Source: Steromphala cineraria
Lineage: Eukaryota; Mollusca; Gastropoda; Trochida; Trochidae
DNA: 64,000 nt
Assembly (NCBI GenBank): GCA_916613615.1
Contig: OU744724.1
Coordinates: 31,083,452-31,147,451 of the forward strand
Reading direction: 5' to 3'
A model generated the notes under the pieces. That model was not told the origin of the DNA, did not search any database, and saw only the letters and a program-made list of their open reading frames with translations. The position numbers were made by a program, and so were the translations under genes. The number at the start of each line of letters is the position of its first letter. Position 1 is the stretch's first letter. Positions 47,611 to 59,666 of this stretch are shown here, piece by piece.

Positions 47611-50165
47611 ATTGATACAGCATAATAAGTCTTAGGTCAAATCATATTGAATTCAGTTCGAGGAGAACGGTCAACAATCTTGAAAGTTCCTTCTTATTAG
47701 CTGTCGCGGGGTGTAAGCTTCACGTACATATCGATCATATACGATATCTCTCGACCAACTTGCAACACTGAATGTACTATTAGCTATTGATATTTTAAAC
47801 ATTTGGAATTGAAAATGGTCTATTTTTTAAATTTACAATTAACTACACGTGAATATAGTTTCTTGCAACCATTATTATAATGATGCTACACTTGTTCATA
47901 TATGTTCAAGTATATGCATGGTTTGAACGGGTTACTGTTCTCTGTTTGTTCCAGCTTAGTCTGTTAACCAGACTCTAAAATAAGATAAAAGCCGAAGCTA
48001 GTTTATTAAAAGACTTGAGAGCTAGAAAACTCAGTCTCTTTTTCATTTTATTTTTACATTTCAAATTTTTTATTTATTGACCATTTTATTTCTGAGTCAA
48101 AATGTTAGAGTAGTTCTGACTATTCTGCAACACCATCAACGCACGAATTGCTGTGGTAGGTTTGTAATGCTTAAAAAATTAATTCTCTTTAATCAAGCTC
48201 ACTTTTAAACTCCTGATGCATAGTTGTACCAAATATTTTGATATGATATAATGTTTAATAGTCATTGATGGTTCGAACTGTTCTTGTTCTGGTTTTTCCT
48301 CGTCATCTCTCAAGCTTGAGCTTAGTATAGATTTATGTGGTTGTATTATTTTATACTGCTTTTTTTAAACGTAATTGTCTTTTTTATTGAATTTATCATT
48401 TTGATAACTTTTATGGATTGCCACGCGGAGAGTGACACTTTAGTTTGTTTTTAATTTCTTTAAATTACGTTTTCAATACTCGCTCATAAGCTATTTCATA
48501 TAAAACTCGTACACGTGTTAAGGTATGAACAAGTTCCAAATTGGTAATTGATACTTCAATCATTTTGAAATACTTTAGAGAAGTCATTGTTTAAGTTTAA
48601 TTTTTGACAATATTTTATGGATAAGTTCTGCTGCAACCTTTCGGTTCAAGATCTTATATCGTTATCAAAATGGATAGAGGACAGCGCTTGTGTTATATAT
48701 ACACATAATAATGGCAGGATAACGCAATCACTAAAGAAAACAATACATGATTTTGCAAAGATAACAATAACATAACCACAGTATAAATGTATCAAAATGA
48801 ATGAATTGTCCTCAATTCTGTAAAAGAATAAATTGACCTTTATTTGCTCCTCAATACTCAATTTTATGACATGGATGTACGACTCCAACGGTTAAGTTTA
48901 TAGATAACCTTTATAGATAAGACTGTTTTTAAGTTTATATGGTTCATCAAGTTTTTACACAATATCCAGTGCAAAGAGGTCATGATGATGACAGATCGGC
49001 ATTGAATTGCAACAAAGCTCTTTGTAAACGGAATCAATCTTGTGACTAATCTTTGTTAATCATTCAAAGGTGATTAATAATAGTAGATGATAGTAAAATA
49101 ACAGCTCGGACCTGCCCTTATCCAGCAATATGTTGAAATAAGAATGTTTATCCACCTAGTTAAGACATTTATTAATTACAGACATTTTACATTTTAGTTA
49201 CACCAAAATGATCTATTGCCTAACTTTTGTCAGTTAAGTAATACTTTTCCTGAAATATTGCGAATGAATTAAAAACAGTTTTCCTCAAACATTGCGAATG
49301 AATAAAAAAAGCTGTGAAAGCACTTACGTTGTATTGTATATCTTACAGGATTGTTGTAGTCTATAGTTGTAGTCATTACTGGACATGCGGATGACATTAG
49401 AGTTGATATTTGTTCTTGATTGGTATTCGTTTGAATATCAAATATAGAAACTGCTGGTAATTGATATGAGCGTATCCCTTTACGACTCTCTGTGTCAGGG
49501 ATTTTGCTATATAAGTAATTTAGTTACTAGTATCTTAATTAGTACTAAACCTCATATCCAGTCAATAATTATGTATCTTAATTAAGTGAAAAGAAAGATT
49601 GTTAATTTAGATGTCTGGACCTTTGGATACGAAATCAGTACCAAAATAATACTTATCAGTGCGTAGAGAATTTATAAGTAAACATCGAATAAACTTCGAA
49701 ATAAAATATCATAAAATTTTAATCCTTCCCTTTAGAGAAATAGGTATTCTATTTTGAAAGCAAATCATACGTTTAAGTATCATTTACATCTAAGATACCA
49801 TAACCATCATAGGATACCACGCGATAAGAAAACTCCTAATAAAAGGACCACAATAAAATTGAACCTAAAATAACTGGTTGTGTAAAGTTGTAGTAATAGT
49901 GGCATAATTAAAACTTACCTCATGATGACTATTTTCGATACATAAACAGAAACTGGCATCTGACATCCTTACCATGCTTCGTGAATATTAGACTAAAATT
50001 TAGTATATGAAATAATTAAAATAATTACCTTCATTTATATTTTTCGAATTCTTCAGGCTGGATTTGCAGAATTTAGACATAGACTTATAAAGGCTCCTAT
50101 TTAATACACAGCCATGAAACAGGACTACTTGAATATATAAAGTATAATATAAACAACAAGCGATG
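47611..50165. other. AT-rich non-coding stretch
   Basis: Nothing recognised between the 47-bp array and the family D MITE copy 3. Confidence 0.5.
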
Positions 50166-50174
50166 TCGTATAGC

Positions 50175-50340
50175 TAGACTAAATTTTAGTCTCTGAAATG
50201 AAATATTATCAAAATACAACTTTTTATTATCAAAAGTGCCCACTGAAGCTGTACATTTTCAGAAACGGCAGTGATCTAAACTGAATACTATAGACTTGCA
50301 TGTAAAATGTTTTTTGTTTCATGTTCTGTTAGACAGAATA
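50175..50340 (+). mobile_element. Family D MITE copy 3
   Basis: 166-bp copy beginning TAGACTAAATTTTAGTCTC and ending TTAGACAGAATA. It is flanked by a perfect 9-bp duplication TCGTATAGC (50166-50174 and 50341-50349). It is missing some central bases relative to copy 2. Confidence 0.8.
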
Positions 50341-51169
50341 TCGTATAGCGTACCTTGTAAGTTTGGTATCTTTCTGATGCTATAATGCTATAGTGCTATG
50401 GTACTATTGTAATCTGATACTATGGTGTTATAAGGTATGTATATCGTTGAATCTTCACAAATATGCTGAAATGTGAAATACGTGGATACTAGATATTTCA
50501 AAGATTTCAAGACAGTAATCGAATAATAAAACTAATGAAATATCCATTTCATAAAATCCAATATCAATAATTAACCGAGTTCAATACTGTAAGAAGGTTA
50601 GCGAAGTATTTAATTACAAAATCTTTATTATATTGGTCTATCAAGATAATTGAAGACATACCAATAAAAAGAGTAATAGCAGATAAATTGTGCTTGACAT
50701 GAGAACATTGACCCGTGTCTTGACTTCCTGGTTCTCGAGACTTTCAAACATGACTACACGTGTGGAACAACTAGTTAGGAAAACCTTCCTCATCTTTCAG
50801 CCTGTCAAAAAAAATCAACGAATACTTCTTGTTCCTGGCGACAAATAACAAGTTTTTTCTCAAAGAAGCTAAAACAAGAGTAGCTATTACGACACGGTCC
50901 ACTAGAGACGAGGCGACAGACGCTGTAGCTGTTTCTCTTGTATATGGTTGTTGATGGCACGGAATGAGGAACGGTTACGGCGCCCAGTCCCCGTTATAAC
51001 GCGGGGAAGCTTTTAAAAGGTCAAGGGCACCCTTAATGAGCTTACCATACCGCTAGTAGTTTCTAGACTTACTACGCGGTTTGAAAATGTATATATTTGG
51101 CGAAACACATACAATCGATTTAATCCTATTTTATCCAGTAAAAAATTGTTTTGACATTTGTTTCCTCAA

Positions 51170-52610
51170 CGATTTCTACAATCACAGAAATTTCTACATC
51201 CATAAATAGTTTCCTACATCCATATGTAGATTCCTACAGTCATACATAGAATATGAAGGAGGATTCTTACAATCGTACAGATATCCCTACATCAATATCC
51301 AAATGTAGATTCCGACAGTTATACATACACAATGATGTAAGATTCTTACAATCGTACATAGATGCCTTCAACAACACACAGATTCCTACATTCATACATA
51401 ATTGCATACAATTATACAAAGATGCTTACATCCAAACATAGATTCCTACATCCATATATAGATTCTACATCCATACATAGATTCCCACATCCATTCATAG
51501 ATTCCCACATCCAAACATAGATTCCCACATCCATACATATATTCCCACATCCATACGTACATTCCCACATCCATACAGATTCCAACATCCATACATAGAT
51601 TCCTACATCCATACATAGATTCCCACATCCATAAATAGATTCCCACATCCATACATAGATTCCCACATCCATACATATATTCCCACATCCATACATAGTT
51701 TCCCACATCCATACATATATTCCCACATCCATAAATAGATTCCCACATCCATTCATATAGTCCCACATCAATATACATACATTCCACATCCATAAATAGA
51801 TTCCCACATCGATTCATATATTCCTACTACCATACATAGATTCCTACATTCCTAACGTCCTGCAAGATACATATATTCCCACATCCATTCATAGATTCCC
51901 ACATCCATACATATATTCCCACATCCATAAATAGATTCCCACAACCATTCATATATTCCTACTACCATACATAGATTCCTACAGTCCTAACGTCCTGCAA
52001 GATACATATATTCCCACATCCATTCATAGATTCCCACATCCATACATATATTCCCACATCCATAAATAGATTCCCACATCCATACATATATTCCTACTAC
52101 CATACATAGATTCCTACAGTCCTAACGTTCTGCAAGATACATATATTCCCACATCCATTCATAGATTCCCACATCCATACATATATTCCCACATCCATAA
52201 ATAGATTCCCACATCGATTCATATATTCCTACTACCATACATAGATTCCTACAGTCCTAACGTTCTGCAAGATACATATATTCCCACATCCATTCATAGA
52301 TTCCCACATCCATACATATATTCCCACATCCATAAATAGATTCCCACATCGATTCATATATTCCTACTACCATACATAGATTCCTACAGTCCTAACGTTC
52401 TGCAAGATACATATATTCCCACATCCATTCATAGATTCCCACATCCATTCATAGATTCCCACATCCATTCATAGATTCCCACATCATTCATATATTCCGA
52501 GAGCCACATCCATACATAGATTCATACAGTCATAATGTCCTGCAAGATACATATATTCCTACTACCATACACAGATTCATACAGTCATAATGTCCTGCAA
52601 GATGTGTTCA
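51170..52610. repeat. Minisatellite array, 20-bp unit with 135-bp higher-order repeat
   Basis: The basic unit is ATTCCCACATCCATACATAG with substitutions. From 51853 onward the array is organised in 135-bp blocks, each marked by TAACGTCCTGCAAGATAC (51853, 51988, 52123, 52258, 52393) with a diverged block after. The left part (51170-51850) has only the short unit and decays leftward. On the minus strand it produces long open frames rich in Met, Trp, Gly and Cys; these are artefacts of a unit that has no stop codons. Confidence 0.95.
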
Positions 52611-53452
52611 AGGCTCTTACATAACCCTCTATGGAGAGAGACACTGACCTAAAGATCCGATATCAAGCCGATTTTAAGTTTTAGCAATAATATTTTAGGG
52701 CCTCTTTTCCCAAGGCAACCTTAACTAAGGTTTTCCTTAACTCCCATTGCACTATGGCTACCTTCAGGATTTACGATCAGCTTAGTGCTTTGTGAAAGAG
52801 GTCCCAGAGAGATAGAACCAGAAGTTGAACATCGTTATCAGTGAACAACTGATGATTTGGATGTGCAATTGGTTGGTTTTGAAAATTAAGTAATAAATCT
52901 GTCATCCAAACTGTTATTTCATTTAAAGGTCGATAAGTTCTACAACAATACACCCAGACTAGATGGTCAACAATTCTACAGAATGTAGGCATGGTTAACG
53001 ATCCTTCTGTTCAATTTTTAAAGGATATTTTTCAATTTTTTTATAAAATATTAGGTGGTTATGGCACCAGTAATCAATTACCTATGGTATGTAAACACAT
53101 ACCTTTTTTCTTTTTAGGATTGAATTGAATAAGTTCAATAAAAGTATTAAAGGCCCTTGTAATTCCTCAACTTTTGATTTTCTGTGAAACTTAAGATATC
53201 GGACCTGTTCATATTCAATAGACTTTGATGATCTGGGCTCTTTAAACAACAAGAAACCTCATAATTTTTCCCATGTTAATTGGTAAATATGTACAGAAAA
53301 CATTGTCAACTTCAAAAAACACAAAAAAACGTTTTCATCGGTCCTCTAATAACAAAGATATCGCCCTTCAAAGTACGCAAATTTTAGGCTTCTCAATTTG
53401 ACAGTCTGAAAAGGGATTCTACCGGGTGAACGATATTGCCTTTACTGCGCAT

Positions 53453-53509
53453 GCGAGAAAGGGCGATGTGATGTGGCAGGTTATGATTGGCTGAGAGAAG
53501 TTTTACAGA
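53453..53509. repeat. 57-bp dispersed repeat, copy 1
   Basis: GCGAGAAAGGGCGATGTGAT to AAGTTTTACAGA. The second copy at 54995-55051 is in the same orientation and differs at one base. An NRF1-type site (TGCGCATGCG) overlaps the left edge of this copy only. Confidence 0.85.
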
Positions 53510-54994
53510 TTGTGTATCATTACATCATATACAGAACGGAAATGGGCCTAATCAATGTAAATATAACAGACAATGGTGGTAAATAAACAGAATAAACATG
53601 TTTTAGCACGATTTAGAAGCTTCATCTGTCCGGCAATAAAACAGAGTAGTAATTAAACAGTTATGGCACATCGTAACTGATTGTGTAATTACAAGCCTAG
53701 GGAGTCGCGATTGGGATATTTCACGCTCTTTGACAATGTTGTTACAAGAATTAGGGGATGTTGTTTTAGAGATCAAGCATGTCTGCCCATCTATGACACG
53801 CCCAGTTGTCAAAGCACTAGTCATCCATTGGTCAACAATAAGACAAACTAGATCCAATCAAAAATTAAACATTTAGAATTTATCATATGCATTGCATCTG
53901 TCTTGAGATGAACACATTCAGTACACATGAGATGGAGTATTTTGCGTTTACAGTGACTTCAATAAGGTAGGCTTTGGTCACATGATATATAAACTAAACG
54001 TTGTGCATTCAAACTTATATGTATACATATTTGTTATTTCAGGCAGTTGTTTGCGTTAGAAGTTTACAAATATTTAAAATTTAAAATGACATTATCTCAA
54101 ACAAAGATATAGAAGGGTATTTATTTTACGCTGATGAGTTGTCTCTTTGTAAACTTACATTGTTTCTTTATTTGATTGAGAAACGCTCAAGACATGATGA
54201 AACATGGTGTCAAAGGGTGTATATCCTGAATATCCTTGTATTGCGAACTAAATACAATTTCATGACATGATGCCTCAATGACTCTTTCCGAATATTTCGT
54301 AGTGTGTATATAGCAAAACCTCATTCAGATTATATAAAATTACTTCAGGATTATTCATAAGTTCCTTAAAACATTTCACAAACTTGTTTAATTTGTCTTC
54401 AATTTTATCTGGCCACTCATCACAAAATGTAAACTTAGAACTACTAAATTCAAAACATAACTATACCGTTATATCTAAGAGATTTTCAAAACATGATTGA
54501 ATATTAAGATTTTGCCTTGATGAAATATCCTTATGTTTATACCATTAATGAAGATATAACCTTAGCATTTAATTGCTTTGTTGTATGTTTTCGAAAATCG
54601 TTGTTTCAATACTGTCACTGTATATGATATGTGTACTGATCTGTCCATGTTTACGTTACGTCACTATTTTAGTAGGGAGCGGCATAAATATAAACATATA
54701 CCCCGTTTCTTTTTTAAAAATAGATATGCGAAACATAGTTCTATAAAAGGGCTATGACATACCATGTAGTCTCATTGATGAATTGACTTTAGATCCCTCT
54801 GTAGAAGCCGTGATTACGCTATCAACAGTCAAAAAGATTCAACCAAAATTAGTAAATGTCTTCATTATATGTCTCACTAACTAACCGTCATACTGGAAAG
54901 TTGTTTTCTTTGTTTGTATAGTAATTATACGCCAAGTAAGTAAGTGACCGCTTGACTCAATACTGTAAACAATAGCAATAGCCTGACCAGTTTG

Positions 54995-55051
54995 GCGAGA
55001 AAGGGCGATGTGATGTGGCAGATTATGATTGGCTGAGAGAAGTTTTACAGA
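54995..55051. repeat. 57-bp dispersed repeat, copy 2
   Basis: Single-base difference from the copy at 53453. The flanks of the two copies are unrelated as far as can be seen by eye. Confidence 0.85.
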
Positions 55052-55839
55052 CTGAAAATATGATGTTTGTTTTCAAAGTCATTAAATGACTATTTTGCGC
55101 ATGTTTTTGAACAAACAAAATATCGATGTTATCTCAAGATATCTTTGTGTATCCATTTCTGCATTGTGTACCCCCTCGGGGTTACATGTTGTTTAATAGC
55201 ATGACTGTCCGGCGTTCAGTGACACATTGTTCGCGAAGCGATTCTGCTTATAATTTAAATATTTGCGAGCGCTCGCGAAATTTCGAGTTACTGAACACTG
55301 ATTTGGGACTGACGGACTAACTTGGTTGTGCAACATAACTGACAAGTGTGTTTTATAATGAGCCTATATTACAGTCTATACATTCAAACAAGAGACTGTC
55401 TTTCATAAATATACAACGAGATAAAGAAAATAGAATTAAAAGAGTACATTTAAACAAGCCAAGGTTTAGTCCAAAACTAGGCGTGAGAAGGAACGCGTGT
55501 AACAAGCTCTAAACCAGGCCACATACTAGCAACATACCAATTAGCAGAAGCTGTTCGTCACTTTCTTTGAACATGGATGGAAACGTTATAAATCAAGGGA
55601 CTACGTACACAATAACTGCTATAAAATAATATGCGTATGGTTTAAACATATTTTATTTTTAAAAAAAAGAAACGGGATTGTCAAACAAGTAAATGATGCT
55701 TTTATTAATGCCGCTTTCTAACAAAATACAGTTAAATCAAAGTGACGTACACATGAACAGATCATTATTAATTAACTATCAATGATATGGCACTTATACA
55801 ATTTATACGGCCTTCACTATACGAATCCACAACTGGGCA

Positions 55840-55915
55840 AAAACAGGGCCAATAAACGAGCAGACTGGGCCAATACAAATCTGAGCATGCGCATACACTC
55901 AAATGGCGAGAGTCC
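55840..55915. promoter_or_regulatory. Promoter-like motif group (CCAAT x2, NRF1, YY1-like)
   Basis: GGGCCAATA near 55847 and TGGGCCAATA near 55867 are followed by GCATGCGCAT near 55886 (NRF1-like) and AAATGGCG near 55900 (YY1-like). The grouping and order resemble a TATA-less promoter reading to the right, but no coding exon is recognised downstream and the CCAAT part overlaps repeated sequence. Confidence 0.3.
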
Positions 55916-56048
55916 GAAGCTATCGCTTCAAAACTTTCAACATATATGACAGTTCATCTATCTCATTGATAATTTTGATTTCGGTAAAAATTAACTCTCT
56001 AATGTTGTGCAAGTAAATTACAAAGAAGTTAATTAATAAAAACGTCAT

Positions 56049-56157
56049 TAATCAAGTTTTACTTATTGGCCCAGTTAGAGGTCCTCGGTCTTCGCCTCGG
56101 GCCAATACAGCAGACCTTGGACCTGTAACTGGACCAATACGGAAAAACTTGATTAAT
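56049..56157. repeat. Inverted repeat, arms of about 35 nt
   Basis: TTAATCAAGTTTT..ACTTATTGGCCCAGTTAGAGGTCC is mirrored by GGACCTGTAACTGGACCAAT..AAAACTTGATTAA. The loop is GC-rich. Part of the arm motif (CTGGGCCAATA) also occurs at about 55865. Confidence 0.75.
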
Positions 56158-57587
56158 AACATTATATTACACATAAAATATACAGAGACAATATTGAAAC
56201 AATGAATTTGAAAGTATACAACTAGCAATCTAAGGCTCAGACTCATATTTTAGTAAGATGGTTTATAACATAACACGTCAACTGTTGCTTTTGTCTTTAC
56301 AATTCTTGAACATAGTCAATCATATTTTGACAGTCTTGTTATTTGAACATGAAGACAAATAGCCTAATCACAGATACTGTATTAATAAACAGCATTTAAA
56401 ATCATCGCTTTATGATTTTCAAACGTTTCTAAAATCTTGAAATATTTCACAAACATTTGATACCCGATAAAAAGCCTCTCCCTCAAGCCTTCCACCTGCC
56501 GTTCAAACAATATGACCGGTTTGGCATGGCAACTAATGGCGATTTGGGTCCCCTTTACTGCCCCCTTTGCCTCTCAAATCCCTCTTTCGGCCCCTGTAAC
56601 ACTCTCCTTTCCTTATGCGGGGAATGACACAATATTAGCTATTAAATCCTATAATTTGAACCCGGACAATCGGAAAGTGTCGTTTTTCACTTGGTCGTGA
56701 GCGAGCCGAAAGCCGAACTTATGCGATTGTCGTCTCTCCGTTCTTGAGCTCACGTGGCAATGAGATTTAAAAAACAAGAGCAGATGTGGTCAATGCATCA
56801 TATGAATATGTGAAGTTGACATTTATTATAATGTTTGAAACATTTATCATGGGATATACCATTCCAAGTATTTTCAATAATGAATTTTGAAATATCTGGC
56901 ATGTTCCTTTGTCATGAGAGAGATTGATGATACAATTGAAAATTACATCTGCTTGAATTTTGTAGATTTATTTACACATTTAAATGTTTTGATGAAAGCA
57001 CCATCATTATTTATCAACGCCTTTATGCATCAGACACAACTTGACAAAATGTTTACAGGTATACAACTACAAAATCTTATAAATTAATCATGTGCCAAAT
57101 GGCAAAATGTATATATCCTGTTTAACGAAAAAAAACCAAGAAAGTTATTATGTCAAGAATTGTAATCAATCCTATTGATTTTAAAGGGTCTCACTAAACA
57201 TCGAAATAAAACAAGTTATTAAACTAGTTCGTGTCCTTTTCAATGTCCATGTATATATAAATGTGTTGCACAGAAAACCCAAGAATTGGGTAAAACATGT
57301 AGGTATAGATATGGATTTAAACTGCCTTACAAAGGACCTCGTAAAATATTGAAGAGTTGAAATGCAGCCTTTAAGTTAATGAATTCCCAACGAATAAGTA
57401 AACGTTTAACGTTTAAACATTGATAAATAGGGTTACGTAAATATGCTTACAACTCCATTGTTCCCGACATCAAGATGTTTGACTCTTGTATTTTCAAAAC
57501 GGTTAACAGCTTGTTAACGTCATCAAAATTGTTTACAAATTCATGAAAAAGATAAAGGTCTTACCAATTGCAGGCGATCATATCTAA

Positions 57588-57945
57588 AGGGGCAGTAGCA
57601 CGTTTTTAGGGGGAATGTAAGGTGATGTCAGGAAAATGAAAATTAATGGTTCCAATTGAAAGACAATGCATTTTAACTAAATGGAGCAGTAACAATTCAA
57701 AAATATAAGGTAAGGTTTAGCCATGCGATTCCTTTTTCTTACAGGAGATGAATTAAAGGTGTTCACACAAAATGGCCGCCAATGGATTTTATGTGAATCT
57801 TCATACTTTGTCCTCTGACTATGAATGATTGGTTTGTGTATAATGAGATTTTTGACACTGTTAAAATAATACATTTAGCATTAACTTACAATTATCAGTG
57901 ACAATTTTAGAATATAAAATTATCAAAAAACGTGCTACTGCCCCT
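57588..57945 (-). mobile_element. Family B MITE copy 6, well preserved
   Basis: 358 bp, reverse orientation, ends AGGGGCAGTAGCACGTTTTT and AAAACGTGCTACTGCCCCT. Flanks are CTAA (57584-57587) and TTAA (57946-57949). Confidence 0.88.
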
Positions 57946-57949
57946 TTAA

Positions 57950-58196
57950 TCAGTTTTTAAAACAAAGGTGAGTGTAAAGCTTCACAAATCCAGTGCCTTC
58001 ACATGACTGATTAAAGGTGTTCATATTACTATATGGCTGCATGCAATTACTGCTTGATAAGTTACGACGACAGATAATAGGTTACAGAAGGGATATGTTT
58101 TCCACTAATGCAGAAAATACAGTTTGCGTAACTAACAGTTTATAGTAAAAAGTTAGTAAAACAATCATAGTAAAAAATGTTACTGAACCTTTAACC
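57950..58196 (-). mobile_element. Probable ancient relative of family B
   Basis: Immediately right of copy 6. It contains GATTAAAGGTGTTCATATT and ATGGCTGC in the same order as the family B interior and ends AAAAAATGTTACTGAACCT followed by TTAA. It is too diverged to align throughout. Confidence 0.45.
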
Positions 58197-58863
58197 CCAT
58201 CACGGCCATGGGCCATCAATATATATCCTGCATTAGGTTATCACAGATACGTTTACATTCTACCCATCGGTTTCAATAGCGATTGTCCTCGGCATCATCA
58301 CATAATACCAGTTTGGAAATCTCTTCCTTTGTGTTGCCGCGCTGACACTCCTCAGTCTTTTATAAAGGGTGTAGAAAATGTGTTTTACAAAGTATTTTTA
58401 GCCTAGGGACACTTTAATTTTGAAATATTGATATTTCAATGGTCGAGGTTTCTAGATTTAGTGCGCCGTAAGATATGACATTAAAATGGTTATGAACAAT
58501 GCTGAAAGTCTTCCTCACTGGTCTTCGCATAGCTTGTTGGGATGAAAGTTTGTGAGTAATAAATATGTATCTTGATTTGCATATATATATTTGATATAGG
58601 TAGAAAACGTTATGAAAAGTTAAGGTTGATAACACATATCCACATCCCAGACTTGATGTCTACAAAGTTTAGAGTTTAAAGAATATTCAAAACTGTAAGT
58701 TATCAACTCGAAAATGAAATTTCCCAAAATTCTTTATTTAAGATACATCTATATAAAACGAACCCTACATGATACTCTACAAAATTTCTAGATTTTAAGC
58801 ATAGATTGATAATTCCTTTGGTTTGAGTTTTGTATGATACTTTGCATGGCCTATATCAGTTAA

Positions 58864-59356
58864 AGTGACACAGAGTATCTTTCTTAAAATTTTATTTGGT
58901 TTTGATAAGCTACAAAATATCTTATATGCTGATTGAGGTTCATATCTCATAACTGGACTTGCATATATATCCATTTATGCATAATATCTCTAAAATGCTT
59001 GATTTTTATGGAAAAATCAAGAAAACATCTCAAATATGTTTAATATTCGAAATTATACATCCAATTAATCTACCTATTAGTTACACTACCTAATAAACAC
59101 TATCGAATCGAACATATCTTCCTGTCAGCTTATGACAAGGTTTCAATATTACGTTTGGCGAAATTGCGCGCGCCACTCGAGCCACACTGTCCGGTTTTCG
59201 ATCCAAATCCCGACTTTGAATGGCCGTATTTTCGCTCTAATGTACTGATTGAACTTTAACTTGTTATTTTCAGTAACAGTTAGTGGTTCCAGATGTAATA
59301 ACATCGATTTCAAAATTTGACATATATGTGATCCTATCAACATACTCTGTGTCTCT
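58864..59356 (+). mobile_element. Family A MITE copy 4
   Basis: 493-bp copy with TTAA at 58860-58863 and 59357-59360 and ends AGTGACACAGAGTAT / ATACTCTGTGTCTCT. It is the best preserved full-length copy in the window by flanks. Confidence 0.85.
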
Positions 59357-59435
59357 TTAAGAGCATGGCAGGGAGGTCAGCAGTTAGGAGATGGTATATC
59401 ACAAGAAAGATGAGCCGGTCATTACGTTTTCTTAA

Positions 59436-59666
59436 AGGGACGGTCCTATCGGGATATATTTTATTTTGCGGAAACGAAATTCAAGAGGAAGCAGTGAGGC
59501 ATTCTAATCTTTGTCAAATTGTTAATTCTAGAACAACTAAAATGTTATCCTCACTAACATATATTTAAATAAGTGTGAAATAATGATGTCATAATATGTA
59601 GGTATAAACAGGGAAGTACTCTTGAAATTTGCTTCCTTCAAAAAATACCACGATAGGACTGTCCCA
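59436..59666. mobile_element. TTAA-type MITE, 231 bp, third family
   Basis: Preceded by TTAA (59432-59435). The left end AGGGACGGTCCTATCG is mirrored by CGATAGGACTGTCCCA at 59651-59666. The right TTAA is lost. The TTAAAGGGA terminus again fits the TTAAAGGRR pattern. Confidence 0.65.

Larger units (their letters stand above)
52611..57583. other. Non-coding stretch with small repeats
   Basis: Contains the 57-bp duplicates, the 56049 inverted repeat and the 55840 motif group. Sequence at 52687-52790 (CCTCTTTTCCCAAGGCAACC onward) resembles 63121-63190 in layout and may be a weak dispersed repeat. No gene recognised. Confidence 0.4.

Noticed and set aside
51412..51817. Overlapping minus-strand frames rich in Met, Trp, Gly and Cys as genes
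   Set aside because: By-product of a 20-bp tandem unit without stop codons; no start context or homology.
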